DNA from: Maricaulis sp042095695
Lineage (GTDB): Bacteria; Pseudomonadota; Alphaproteobacteria; Caulobacterales; Maricaulaceae
DNA length: 24,647 nt
Reading direction: 5' to 3'
NCBI GenBank assembly: GCA_042095695.1
Contig: JBELMP010000017.1
Location: 1-24,647 of the forward strand
Each line of letters starts with the position of its first letter. Position 1 is the first letter of the stretch. Positions 1 to 8,483 of this stretch are shown here, piece by piece. The position numbers and the translations under genes were made by a program. The notes below the pieces were generated by a model. It saw only the letters and a list, made by a program, of their open reading frames with translations. It was not told the DNA's origin and did no database searches.

Positions 1-1
1 G

Positions 2-190
2 GACCATAAGGACACGCTCGCCGATATCGCGATCTTTCCCTTCATCCGGCAGTTCGCCCATACGGATAAGGACTGGTTCGACCAGCAGGATCTACCGGGT
101 TTGCACGCCTGGCTGGAGCACAATCTCACCAGTTCTCGCTTTCAGCGGATCATGCGTAAACACCCCGTCTGGGTGCCGGACTCCGAATAA
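2..190 (+). CDS. Glutathione S-transferase-like protein, C-terminal end (5' partial)
   Basis: The reading frame is open from the window edge to a TAA at 188-190 and gives the last 62 residues of a protein. They begin DHKDTLADIAIFPFIRQFAH and include PGLHAWLEHNL and a final RIMRKHPVW. This matches the all-alpha C-terminal domain of bacterial glutathione S-transferases (COG0625): LADIAIFPFIRQFA corresponds to the conserved N-capping/hydrophobic-staple helix, and an (M)xKxPxW ending is common in one proteobacterial subgroup. The thioredoxin-fold half, with the glutathione site, lies outside the window, so substrate and activity cannot be judged. Such proteins are cytosolic. No clear terminator follows it; the next gene starts about 276 bases downstream on the same strand. 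The family is fairly secure; the exact subfamily is not. Confidence 0.75.
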   Translation, partial: DHKDTLADIAIFPFIRQFAHTDKDWFDQQDLPGLHAWLEHNLTSSRFQRIMRKHPVWVPDSE

Positions 191-466
191 TCAGCAGACG
201 CCTTGCTTATCCGCCGGGTGAGCGCCTGCGCGGCTTTGATCCGCTAAGCCCCTGATTTGTTGCTGCAATGCACCATTTTGCTGCGCATCGCCATGTCACA
301 AAAGTGATGCAAACAATCCACACCCGCAATTTAAAGCATGGCAGGCAATTCGAGGCGGGTGTCATCTTTCCGAAATATCCGTTAACGGATCGCGGTCGCT
401 CGCGGTGCCGGTCGGAAGCCGACCAATATCCGCGCCATGCTAACGGTTGATTTGGAACCCTTGCTC
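191..466 (+). other. Intergenic region upstream of the TonB-dependent receptor
   Basis: These 276 bases carry no convincing gene; the 60-codon open frame at 268-450 has no family resemblance and lacks a ribosome binding site. The stretch around 255-345 is comparatively AT-rich and probably holds the receptor promoter, although I cannot fix -35 and -10 boxes. The only sharp element is the 14-base palindrome at 377-390. Confidence 0.4.
377..390. promoter_or_regulatory. 14-bp perfect palindrome, candidate operator
   Basis: ATCCGTTAACGGAT reads the same on both strands and sits 77 bases before the chosen receptor start. A perfect dyad here fits a dimeric regulator binding near the promoter. A partial copy, TAACGG, recurs at 441-446. 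No known regulator consensus was recognised; the role is inferred from position. Confidence 0.4.
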
Positions 467-2674
467 ATGAAGACCTCCCTCGTGCAAAAATCTCTGCTTT
501 GGGCCGGCGCAAGCCTTGCTGCCCTGACTGCCGCGTCCGCCGCTCCGGCGCTCGCTCAATCTGAAACCGTCCTGGAAGTCATCACGGTGTCGACGACCCG
601 TCGTGAAGAAAACATCCAGGATGTCGCAAACTCTGTGACGGCCGCGTCCGGTGAAGAGCTCGCGCCTTTCACCGAAGGTGGTGGAGACATCCTCACCCTC
701 GCAGCGCGCGTCCCCAGCCTCTATGCTGAGAGCTCCAACGGTCGTGTGGCTCCGCGCTTCTATATTCGCGGCCTCGGCAATACGGATTTCGACCTCGCTG
801 CCTCACAGCCGGTCTCCGTTATCATGGATGATATCGTCCAGGAAAACGTGATCCTCAAAAGCTTCCCGCTGTTCGATATCGAGCAAGTCGAGATCGCGCG
901 CGGCCCGCAGGGCACGCTGTTCGGTCGCAACACGACGGCCGGTACGATCAGCTTCCGTTCTGCTCGCCCGACCGCTGAGACCGAAGGCTATGTCGCTGCC
1001 ACGATCGGTAGCCTGGACACGGTCAATGTCGAAGCTGCTCTCGGTGGCACGATTATCGAAGACGTGCTGACCGGTCGTATGTCGGTGCTCACGCAAAATC
1101 GTGGCGATTACATCGACAATGATTTCCTTGGTATCAGCGATGCGCTGGGCGGCTTCAATGAATGGGCTGGTCGCGCACAACTGCACTACACGCCCAGCGA
1201 TCGTTTTGACGCGTTGTTCAATGTTCACGCCCGTTCTCTCACCGGCACGTCGGCGATTTTCCGCGCCAACATCCTGACGCCGGGCTCTAACGAGCTGAAC
1301 GAGAATTTCGACCGTGATGGCGTCTATTTCGACAGCCTGTACAACAACCCGCAGAATTATGATGGCTGGGGCAGCAGCGCCACCCTCAACTTCGCGCTGG
1401 ATGGCGGCATGACCCTGACCTCCATCACGGGTTATGAGAGCGCCAATGGCCGCTCGCTCGGTGATATCGATGGCGGCAATCTGGTCACGGGCCCGGGCTT
1501 CATCCCCTTCCCGTCCCAGACGCAGGATGGCCTGGACTTCCTTGATCAATACACCCAGGAATTCCGCCTCGCCTCTGCCGATGACCTGCAGACGACCTGG
1601 CAGGTCGGCGCCTATTTCTTCGATAGCGCCTTCGCAATCACCACGACCGACCCGGACGGCATTTTCCCGCCGACCACCACGGTTCGTCACGGTAATGAAC
1701 TCTGGTCCGCCTTTGCCCAGGCGTCCCACCAGGCAACCGATCGTCTCGAACTGGCTGGCGGCATCCGCTTCACCAGCGATGAGAAAGATCTTGTCGTACG
1801 CCAGTCTGTGATCCCGCAGGCACCGGTGGAAGTCTCTGACGAACAAGTCTCCTGGGACCTGTCCGCCTATTATGACTACCGCGAAGACCTGGCGCTCTAT
1901 GCCCGGGTTGCCCAGGGCTTCCGCGGCCCGACCATCCAGGCACGCGATGTTGCCTTCTTCGGTTCCCCGTCCACGGCGGACAGCGAAACCTCTCTTTCTT
2001 GGGAAGCCGGTTTCAAGGCTGAGCCGATGAATGGTCGTGCGCGGATCAATGGTACGGCGTATTACTATTCTGTATCTGACCTGCAGCTCTCTGCAGTTGG
2101 CGGCGGCGGCAATCTCATCCAGCTGGTCAATGCGGATGAGGGCGTCGGCTATGGTATCGAAATCGACAGTGAATTCCTGATCAGCGACAATTTTGTCGTG
2201 ACTGCAGGCTTCTCCTGGAATGAGACCGAACTGCAGGACGACACGCTGGAAGTGGGCACTTGCGCCCAGTGTACCGTGCTTGATCCGGACGTGGATAATG
2301 ACGGCTTCGTCGAAGTCGACGGCAATCCCTTCCCGCAGGCGCCGAATTACACGCTCAGCCTGACGGCTCGCTATGCCATCCCGGCCGAAGCGGGCGGTGA
2401 GTGGTTCATCTACACCGACTGGTTCTTCCAGGGTGAGACCAACCTCTTCCTCTATGAGTCTGCTGAATTCAACACGGACGGCAATTTCGAAGGCGGTCTG
2501 CGCCTGGGTTATGCCGGCGAAACCGAAGGCGGTCGCCCGTATGAAGCGGCCTTCTTCGTCCGCAATCTGACCGATGAGGGAAATCTCGTCGGCGGCATCG
2601 ACTTCAACAATAATACCGGCTTCACCAATGAGCCGCGGGTTCTCGGCCTGTCTCTGCGCGCATCGCTGAACTAG
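467..2674 (+). CDS. TonB-dependent receptor
   Basis: This is an outer-membrane, TonB-driven uptake channel of 735 residues from the chosen start, a normal length for the family. Residues 1-30 form a signal peptide (positive MKTSLVQK, hydrophobic core, cleavage after ALA). A TonB-box-like EVITVS lies at about 37-42. The plug domain follows, with YIRGLGNTD, PVSVIMDD and the hallmark VEIARGPQGTLFGRNTTAGTI. The rest is beta-barrel. It resembles the FecA/CirA-like receptors that are abundant in Caulobacterales and Sphingomonadales. The ATG at 467 is preferred over the in-frame ATG at 437 because it puts the signal peptide at the very N-terminus; neither has a strong Shine-Dalgarno. GGT, CGT and CTG codons are frequent, which fits high expression. 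No transporter or regulator gene sits beside it, so the substrate is unknown. The chain ends in LRASLN rather than the usual terminal Phe. Confidence 0.93.
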   Translation: MKTSLVQKSLLWAGASLAALTAASAAPALAQSETVLEVITVSTTRREENIQDVANSVTAASGEELAPFTEGGGDILTLAARVPSLYAESSNGRVAPRFYIRGLGNTDFDLAASQPVSVIMDDIVQENVILKSFPLFDIEQVEIARGPQGTLFGRNTTAGTISFRSARPTAETEGYVAATIGSLDTVNVEAALGGTIIEDVLTGRMSVLTQNRGDYIDNDFLGISDALGGFNEWAGRAQLHYTPSDRFDALFNVHARSLTGTSAIFRANILTPGSNELNENFDRDGVYFDSLYNNPQNYDGWGSSATLNFALDGGMTLTSITGYESANGRSLGDIDGGNLVTGPGFIPFPSQTQDGLDFLDQYTQEFRLASADDLQTTWQVGAYFFDSAFAITTTDPDGIFPPTTTVRHGNELWSAFAQASHQATDRLELAGGIRFTSDEKDLVVRQSVIPQAPVEVSDEQVSWDLSAYYDYREDLALYARVAQGFRGPTIQARDVAFFGSPSTADSETSLSWEAGFKAEPMNGRARINGTAYYYSVSDLQLSAVGGGGNLIQLVNADEGVGYGIEIDSEFLISDNFVVTAGFSWNETELQDDTLEVGTCAQCTVLDPDVDNDGFVEVDGNPFPQAPNYTLSLTARYAIPAEAGGEWFIYTDWFFQGETNLFLYESAEFNTDGNFEGGLRLGYAGETEGGRPYEAAFFVRNLTDEGNLVGGIDFNNNTGFTNEPRVLGLSLRASLN

Positions 2675-2707
2675 GCTCGATCAGAACCATAACGACCAAG
2701 ACGACTG

Positions 2708-2738
2708 CCCCGGATCTTCACGATCCGGGGCTTTTTCT
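2708..2738 (+). terminator. Rho-independent terminator after the TonB-dependent receptor
   Basis: A 9-bp perfect stem CCCCGGATC / GATCCGGGG (2708-2716 and 2722-2730) encloses a 5-base loop and is followed at once by CTTTTTCTT. It lies 33 bases after the receptor stop codon. The convergent acylase gene ends at 2742, just beyond it. Confidence 0.9.
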
Positions 2739-2741
2739 TGT

Positions 2742-4883
2742 TCAGCGATCGAGCGGTGAATAGCCGCTTTCGGGACGCGTGAAAGACAGTTCGCGCCAAG
2801 CTTCTTCGGCAAATAGCACAGCCTGGTCATCATAATGCGGCGATGACGCATCCAGCGTTGCCGAGCCATATTGATGGATTGCCCGGGAGCGCATTGTCCC
2901 GTCCGCCATCCATTCCACCGCCATGATATAGGTATCCCCGGCGACCGCGCGGATACGGCCATCCTCATCGAGCCCCGCATTGGCGCCATAAATCGCGCGC
3001 AGCACGTCCGGCCCGCCGCCAAGCGGCAGATCGACATCGCCGCGCACAATCCGGTTGACCTCACCCCATTGCGGGTCGAGCCGGCCATGATGTGTCAGCA
3101 ATTCCTCGGCTGCGGCGCGCAATGCCTCGATCGGTTCCATGTCCCAGGGATCTTCATGATGCCGGTTATGGATACAGCGCACCGCTGTCAGCACACCCAG
3201 CGCCGCCGCGCGACTGGACACACGGGTCGACATGTCCCAGCGCCCGATAATGCGTTGTGCTTCCTCCAGCAGCGGATCTCCGGATGCATCCGCGGCCAGG
3301 ATCTCGCGCATCAGCCGCCCGACCGCGGACACTTCCGAATAGACACGATCATACTTGATCTCCAGCAGGCGTTCGCCCGACAGGCTTCGCTCATTGCGCA
3401 GCAATTCCAGCCCGCGATGGGCGCGATTGGTCATGCGCGGCTCGATCCCGAAGGTGGCGGAGTAATCCGAAGGGCGTAGATTATCCGCCAGCGTCGTCGC
3501 ATCGAAAGGCGTTTGATTGGCGGACAGCACCCAGCCGGACGGCGGATTGTGATAAAGGGGCATGGCTGAGAGCGGGTGATAGGCATCCCAGATCAGTTCT
3601 GATCGGTCGCCGGGCAAGTAGTCACGCCAATTCCAGCCCTCCTGCCTTACGGGCATAACCGCATTATAGACATAGGCAATTTCACCCTCGCGGTCGGCAT
3701 AGACAGAATTGAGCGAGGCGATGGCTCCCATCTCCATGGCGGCCATCCAGCTGTCGAAATCTGTCGCCCGGTTCATGCGATACCATTGCTCGACCTGTCG
3801 GATCTCCTCCTGACCGGAAAAGCGGATGGCATAATCGCCGTGATCGGTGCGGAAGACCGGGCCATGCCGGGACCACCAGAGATCCTCCTCGACTGTCCAG
3901 CGAACGGAACCGAAAATCCGTGCCGTGATCCGCGCGGTACCGCGTTCCAGATCATGCCACTCCCCGTCCAGCAAATAGCGATCGCCATCGGTTTCCAGCA
4001 CATAGACATCGGCGAGATCGGGCAGGTTGACGGTGTGAGCCCAGCCCAGGTCCGGGCTGTGTCCGTGCAGGATGAGCGGGGCGCCCGGAAAGGTGCCGCC
4101 GGCCATGTTCCAGCCTTCATCGGACATCAGATGCGCCTCATACCAGGCGACCGGCCCTTCAAAGGGCTGGTGAGAATTGATGATCAGACGCGTCGCCCCG
4201 TCCTCGGAAAACTCCGGCGCAATGGCGAAGGCATTCGAACCGAAGGGCAAACGCGCCTCATCCAGCCATTGAAAGGCGCTGGCCGTGTCACGCATGGAAA
4301 TTGAGCGCTGGCGTTCCGCAGCGGTAAGTTCCGTCAAAACACCATCGAGCCCATACATGAAAGGCGTGCGCAGTACGAAGCCGGCCACAATATCCTCACC
4401 GGTCACCGGCAAAGCACCCGACCAAACCGCCCAGGGGTTCTCGGTGGCGTAGAGATTCAGCCCCGCGGCATAGGCCTCGACCAGATCCCGTGTGTCCTGG
4501 GACAGGTCGGTCTCATAGCGTTCATCGACCAGCTCGCGAATCCGCAGCAATTGCACGACATAATCGGTCGGACCGGCGGCCGGACCCTGATAGCGCGCGA
4601 GTGTCCCGCGGGCCGCCATCAGCGTGGTCTGTATGGTCTCCCAATCATCCTCCGCATGGGCATAGCCCAGACCGAATGCAGTATCCGCATCGCGCTCTCC
4701 CCAGATATGCGGCACGCCCCACTCATCGCGCGCGATCCGGGCAGAGCCATAGGCTGAAGCGGCGGACCGTGCTTCCTGCGCTGTCATGCCGGTGCCGCCC
4801 CCAAGGGTCAGAGCGGTCATGATCGCGATGAACACAAGAAGGCCTGCCAGAAAATAGATGATCGACCGATTGATATTCAGCAA
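2742..4883 (-). CDS. Penicillin/acyl-homoserine-lactone acylase family protein (Ntn hydrolase)
   Basis: A periplasmic N-terminal-nucleophile amidase precursor of 713 residues. Family members self-cleave to alpha and beta chains and hydrolyse amide-linked acyl groups (penicillins, AHLs, aculeacin). RDEWGVPHIWGERDADTAFG at about 52-71 is the typical alpha-chain start. The cleavage site is G215/S216 in LPFGSNAFAI, so Ser216 becomes beta-Ser1. Counting from it, His falls at beta-23 (NSHQP), Val at beta-70 and Asn at beta-241 (SANQTP), the positions used in penicillin G acylase and PvdQ, so the active site looks intact. Residues 7-28 are a signal or signal-anchor helix. The frame stays open to an ATG at 5054, but that extension translates a triplet repeat into poly-valine. 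The TTG at 4883 is preceded by GGGGAG at good spacing and puts the signal helix at the N-terminus. Substrate is not predictable from sequence. Confidence 0.88.
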   Translation of the reverse strand: MLNINRSIIYFLAGLLVFIAIMTALTLGGGTGMTAQEARSAASAYGSARIARDEWGVPHIWGERDADTAFGLGYAHAEDDWETIQTTLMAARGTLARYQGPAAGPTDYVVQLLRIRELVDERYETDLSQDTRDLVEAYAAGLNLYATENPWAVWSGALPVTGEDIVAGFVLRTPFMYGLDGVLTELTAAERQRSISMRDTASAFQWLDEARLPFGSNAFAIAPEFSEDGATRLIINSHQPFEGPVAWYEAHLMSDEGWNMAGGTFPGAPLILHGHSPDLGWAHTVNLPDLADVYVLETDGDRYLLDGEWHDLERGTARITARIFGSVRWTVEEDLWWSRHGPVFRTDHGDYAIRFSGQEEIRQVEQWYRMNRATDFDSWMAAMEMGAIASLNSVYADREGEIAYVYNAVMPVRQEGWNWRDYLPGDRSELIWDAYHPLSAMPLYHNPPSGWVLSANQTPFDATTLADNLRPSDYSATFGIEPRMTNRAHRGLELLRNERSLSGERLLEIKYDRVYSEVSAVGRLMREILAADASGDPLLEEAQRIIGRWDMSTRVSSRAAALGVLTAVRCIHNRHHEDPWDMEPIEALRAAAEELLTHHGRLDPQWGEVNRIVRGDVDLPLGGGPDVLRAIYGANAGLDEDGRIRAVAGDTYIMAVEWMADGTMRSRAIHQYGSATLDASSPHYDDQAVLFAEEAWRELSFTRPESGYSPLDR

Positions 4884-4922
4884 GGCGCTCTCCCCGACTC
4901 TTACACGATATCTTTTAGAACA

Positions 4923-5030
4923 ATGACTTGGGATTTTTCCAAAATCTGTTTTGTGTCCGACTACTACGACGACTACGACTACGGCGACGACAACGCGTTT
5001 CAGCCCGCCGCACAAGGGTCGGGAGAATAA
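4923..5030 (+). CDS. Possible 35-residue acidic, tyrosine-rich small ORF
   Basis: An ATG at 4923 opens a 36-codon frame ending in TAA at 5028-5030, antisense to the leader of the acylase gene. The product begins MTWDFSKICFVS and continues into DYYDDYDYGDD. The Asp/Tyr run comes from an imperfect CGA/CTA triplet array. There is no good Shine-Dalgarno (AGAACA just upstream) and no plus-strand gene downstream for it to regulate. It may be an accidental reading of the repeat, a real microprotein, or a remnant. I do not recognise a family. Confidence 0.2.
   Translation: MTWDFSKICFVSDYYDDYDYGDDNAFQPAAQGSGE
4958..4993. repeat. Imperfect trinucleotide repeat (CGA/CTA)
   Basis: Twelve consecutive triplets, nearly all CGA or CTA (cga cta cta cga cga cta cga cta cgg cga cga caa), lie between two minus-strand genes and upstream of the acylase TTG start. 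On the minus strand they make GTAGTCGTCG-type runs, which explains the spurious valine tract in an extended acylase frame. Array length could vary by slippage. Confidence 0.75.
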
Positions 5031-5063
5031 CCCACTCCAGGCCGGGGAGGACAAGGGATAATA

Positions 5064-5096
5064 ATGGGCGCCGCACCTTGATCAGGCGGCGCCCAT
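5064..5096 (-). terminator. Likely terminator of the amidohydrolase gene
   Basis: An 11-bp perfect stem ATGGGCGCCGC / GCGGCGCCCAT (5064-5074 and 5086-5096) with an 11-base loop lies 28 bases past the stop of the minus-strand gene that ends at 5125. On the minus strand it is followed by TATTATCCCTTGTC, a weak T-rich tail. The tail is not a classic U-run, so efficiency is uncertain. Confidence 0.6.
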
Positions 5097-5124
5097 GTCC
5101 GAGCCCTGTGGTTCCGGCCTTCGG

Positions 5125-8100
5125 CTACTCCCAGTAATACGGTTCCAGCGCCGCCTCACCGGTGATGACCTCGTCCATGCTGATCGGATCATAGATCCGG
5201 CCATTGAACATCACATAGGCGATCTCATCGGTATTATAGATGTCTTCCAGCGGGTTCTCGCGCATCACCACAAGGTCTGCCAGCTTGCCGACCTCGAGCG
5301 TACCGATATCTTCGATGAAGCCGAGATGACGCGCCGGTGCAACCGTAGCGGTGGTCAACACCTCAAGTGGCGTCATGCCGCCCCGGGCAAAGGACCACAT
5401 CTCCCAATGCGCGGCGAGACCTTGCTGCTGGCCATGCGCACCAATCGAGACATAGACGCCGCGCTGCGCCAGAAGCCGGGCTGAGGCCGCGGAGTTGGCA
5501 TCGGCGAAATTACTCTCCGGCGCCATGGTCCGGCGCACGGAGCCCGGCAGGAGAATATGCGGGGGAACATGCTCGGCCAGAATGGGATGTTCCCAGACAT
5601 TCATGGCCTGACGCCAGAACGGGTCAGCCGCCAGACCGCCATAGGTCACAGTCAGTGTCGGCGTCAGCGCCACCGAGGTTTGCTCGAACATGGAGAGGAC
5701 ATCCTCATACAGGGTCGAGACCGGGATGTTATGCTCCATCGATGTGTTGCCATCGGCAATCATCGACATGTCCATATGATAGTTGGACCCACCCTCGGAC
5801 GCGGTAATCAAGCCCGCCTGCATGGCCTCATAGGTGACTTGCTGGCGCTGTTCACGGCGCGGCTGATTGTAGTTCTTGATCCCGTGAGCACCCTGCGCCT
5901 GAAGCCGGAAGACGTGCTCATGCGCATCGGTCTGGCCATCAATCTGGGCATAAAAACCCGGGGCGCGTGCGCCATAGACGATCTCGCCGGTGGAATAGGT
6001 CCTCGGCTGCAATTGCACACCGGCGCGCTGATACTCCGCAGCAGGGAAGATGGACGCCGCTGAGCTGGACGGATCAAAAATCGTCGTCACGCCAAATGCG
6101 AGGTGGGCGATGGTCGACCAGTTTTGCTGCGGTATAATACCGTCCACAGCCTGCGGACCATGGGCGTGCGCATCAATGAAGCCAGGGGTGATGGTGTGAC
6201 CGGCCATATCCGCGATCACCGCACCTTCCGGTATAGCGACATCACCGCTGGCACCGATCGCGACGATCCGATTGCCATCGACAATAATCGTTCCGTCCTC
6301 GATGACGCCGCCCTGCTCGTCCGACATGGTGATAAGGCGTGCGCCGGTCAGCGCAACCAGCCCGTCCGGGCGATCACTCTCGACCGTCATTGCGATTGAC
6401 AGACCCTCGCCGGGTCCCGGCGGTGTATAGCCCTCGCCGTCCTGCGCATTGGGATTGGGGCGGATCTGGGCGATTGTCGCGGAGAAGAGCTCAGCTCCCA
6501 TCGTCCAGTTGATCTGATTGCCGCCATCGGACCAATGAATATCCGTGCCGCCATTGCCGGACAATTCCACCACCGGCAGCGCGCCAGAGGCGTTGGACAC
6601 CGAGACATTCTGCGGCCCCGCCGGCATCGGCATGACCCAGGCATCATAATTTTCACGGAAGGCCAGATGCGCCTCATCCGGCGACACATGGAACTCTCCG
6701 GTCAGTCCGCCATTCGCATGAACGCGCTCATCGAACCCGTCGAGATTGACGGAATACAACTCCAGGCCCGGCGTGCGGCGAGTCAGGAAAACACGGTCAT
6801 TGGACGCCCCGAAATGCGGGTTGGACCCGCTATCTGCGACCTCGCGCATGTCTCCGCCATCGGCGTCCACGACAAAGATCCCGGTGGTCTCGGACCATTC
6901 ATCAGACGTCAGGAAACCGCCGCCATCCTTCTCGAAAACGACCCGTTCGCCATCCGGCGAGAAGCGCGGACGACGGTAAATACCCGGTTCACGGGTCAGC
7001 GTCCGCTCGCTCCGGCCGCTGGCGCTGATCGTGCGCACCGAGCCGAGGGCCTGATCATCCCAGGTGGTAAAGACGATGGTTCGGCTATCACGGCTCCAGG
7101 AGGCAAAGAATTCACGCCGATCACTGTTATCGCGGGTCAGCCGCCTCGGTTCGCCGCCATCCGTATCCATAATGTAGAGACGGCCAAGGCTTTCGAAGAC
7201 GACCTGGTCGCCATCCGGTGAAATCGAGGTGAAACGCGGCATGCGCGTTTCGAATGTGTCCGGAGCGACCGGTACAGCCGGGCGGATCGGATCGATAATC
7301 TCGCGTGTGTCATTCACCTGGAAGGGAATATTGGTGACCGCGCCGGTCTCGATATCGACGCGCTGAATGCCGCCACCGGCCCAGAACACGATGGAGCCGC
7401 TATCCGGGGTCCAGTCCATATTCGGATACATGCCGACCACGCCCCAGGTCTCCTGGTTGTCGCGATCAAGATTGTCATACACAAGGCGGATCTCGCCGGA
7501 GCTCAAATCCTTGATATAGAGGCCGGACTGCATCTGGTCCCGCCGCACAAAGGCCAGGTAACGGCCGTCCGGCGACGGGGCAGCACGCACCGCACCGCCA
7601 GCGCCATCTATCGCCGTATCAATCTCGCCAGTCGCCAATTCATAGCGGCGGATATTGAAGAGATCATCATTGGAATCATCGGCATAAGTGAAGGTATTCC
7701 CAGAGCCTACAGCGCGGGTGAAATAGATATACCGACCATCAGCGGAGAAGATTGGCTCGCCCTGCTCCTTCTGGAAGCTCTCGCTGGGCCGTTCGACCAG
7801 CTGCACGCCCGAGCCGCCGAGCACGTGATACATCCAGATCTCGCCAGTGCCGGCAGAACGCGTCGTTGTGAAATGCTTGCGCGCCGCGATATAGCGCCCG
7901 TCCGGCGACCAGGTCGGATTATTCAGAAGGCGGAAATTCTCATTGGTCACCTGACGAAGGTTTTCGCCATTGAGATCCATGACCCAGATATTGTCGCCGC
8001 CCCCGGCATCGGAGGTGAAGGCGATCTGGTTGCCATCCGGAGAGAAGCGTGGCTGGATTTCCCAGGCCAGGCCGGCGGCGATGTTTCTTGCTTCGCCGCC

Positions 8101-8331
8101 ATCGATCGGCAGCAGGTAGAGATCACCTAGCAGATCGAAAGCCAGCGTCTGGCCGTCGGGGCTCACATCGAGCGACATCCATGTGCCCTCGGTGACATTG
8201 ATCGGGATTTCCCGGGTCTCCATGGGCGGGTTTGAAACGTCCCAGCCCTCGCTCTCATCGTCCTGGATGGCCAGGCCCGGCGCTGTGACAAGAAAAGTGC
8301 TGGCGGACAGGGCCGCGATAAAACGTTTCAT
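5125..8331 (-). CDS. Exported beta-propeller (PD40/TolB-like) amidohydrolase family protein
   Basis: A 1068-residue two-part protein. Residues 1-22 (MKRFIAALSASTFLVTAPGLA) are a signal peptide. The N-terminal two-thirds holds about ten PD40/WD40-like blades, recognisable as repeated SPDG cores followed by IAF or VVF strands (for example FSPDGNQIAFTSD, FSPDGERVVFEKD). From about residue 660 a metal-dependent amidohydrolase barrel begins. It has GFIDAHAHG (His722, His724), a lysine in HGIKNYNQ (Lys819), histidines at about 852 and 867, and the usual C-terminal GTLEVGKLADLVVM. This architecture is widespread in Bacteroidetes and Alphaproteobacteria and is usually annotated as amidohydrolase or Tricorn-like peptidase; a periplasmic role on peptides or other amides is inferred. 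The ATG at 8331 is chosen over 8346 because AGGGGGAG lies 4 bases before it and the signal peptide then starts the protein. The acylase gene follows on the same strand after about 240 bases. Confidence 0.88.
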   Translation of the reverse strand: MKRFIAALSASTFLVTAPGLAIQDDESEGWDVSNPPMETREIPINVTEGTWMSLDVSPDGQTLAFDLLGDLYLLPIDGGEARNIAAGLAWEIQPRFSPDGNQIAFTSDAGGGDNIWVMDLNGENLRQVTNENFRLLNNPTWSPDGRYIAARKHFTTTRSAGTGEIWMYHVLGGSGVQLVERPSESFQKEQGEPIFSADGRYIYFTRAVGSGNTFTYADDSNDDLFNIRRYELATGEIDTAIDGAGGAVRAAPSPDGRYLAFVRRDQMQSGLYIKDLSSGEIRLVYDNLDRDNQETWGVVGMYPNMDWTPDSGSIVFWAGGGIQRVDIETGAVTNIPFQVNDTREIIDPIRPAVPVAPDTFETRMPRFTSISPDGDQVVFESLGRLYIMDTDGGEPRRLTRDNSDRREFFASWSRDSRTIVFTTWDDQALGSVRTISASGRSERTLTREPGIYRRPRFSPDGERVVFEKDGGGFLTSDEWSETTGIFVVDADGGDMREVADSGSNPHFGASNDRVFLTRRTPGLELYSVNLDGFDERVHANGGLTGEFHVSPDEAHLAFRENYDAWVMPMPAGPQNVSVSNASGALPVVELSGNGGTDIHWSDGGNQINWTMGAELFSATIAQIRPNPNAQDGEGYTPPGPGEGLSIAMTVESDRPDGLVALTGARLITMSDEQGGVIEDGTIIVDGNRIVAIGASGDVAIPEGAVIADMAGHTITPGFIDAHAHGPQAVDGIIPQQNWSTIAHLAFGVTTIFDPSSSAASIFPAAEYQRAGVQLQPRTYSTGEIVYGARAPGFYAQIDGQTDAHEHVFRLQAQGAHGIKNYNQPRREQRQQVTYEAMQAGLITASEGGSNYHMDMSMIADGNTSMEHNIPVSTLYEDVLSMFEQTSVALTPTLTVTYGGLAADPFWRQAMNVWEHPILAEHVPPHILLPGSVRRTMAPESNFADANSAASARLLAQRGVYVSIGAHGQQQGLAAHWEMWSFARGGMTPLEVLTTATVAPARHLGFIEDIGTLEVGKLADLVVMRENPLEDIYNTDEIAYVMFNGRIYDPISMDEVITGEAALEPYYWE

Positions 8332-8363
8332 GATGCTCCCCCTCATGATGATCAGTTGGCGAT

Positions 8364-8397
8364 CAAACTAGTGCGTGTCGTGCACTTCGCCAAACTA
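8364..8397. promoter_or_regulatory. Repeats in the leader of the amidohydrolase gene, candidate operator
   Basis: The 7-mer CAAACTA occurs at 8364-8370 and again at 8391-8397. Between and overlapping them is an AGTGC / GCACT dyad (8370-8386). The cluster lies 33-66 bases upstream of the amidohydrolase start, where its promoter should be. Binding function is inferred from position only. Confidence 0.3.
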
Positions 8398-8483
8398 ACC
8401 ATTTTGTGAGGAAGCTCCAGCGCGGGACTCTGATAACCCCTTGAAGAAGCGTTATATTGTTACACTTTCCCGGGCTTCACTGG

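Noticed and set aside
268..450. 60-codon plus-strand frame before the receptor
   Set aside because: No ribosome binding site or family resemblance, and it spans the likely promoter and palindrome.
803..1846. 347-codon minus-strand frame inside the TonB-dependent receptor
   Set aside because: Fully antisense to a well-supported gene and without recognisable motifs; a shadow frame typical of GC-rich DNA.
4884..5054. 57-residue N-terminal extension of the acylase containing a poly-valine run
   Set aside because: It translates the CGA/CTA triplet repeat, precedes the signal helix and has no ribosome binding site; the TTG at 4883 with GGGGAG is better.
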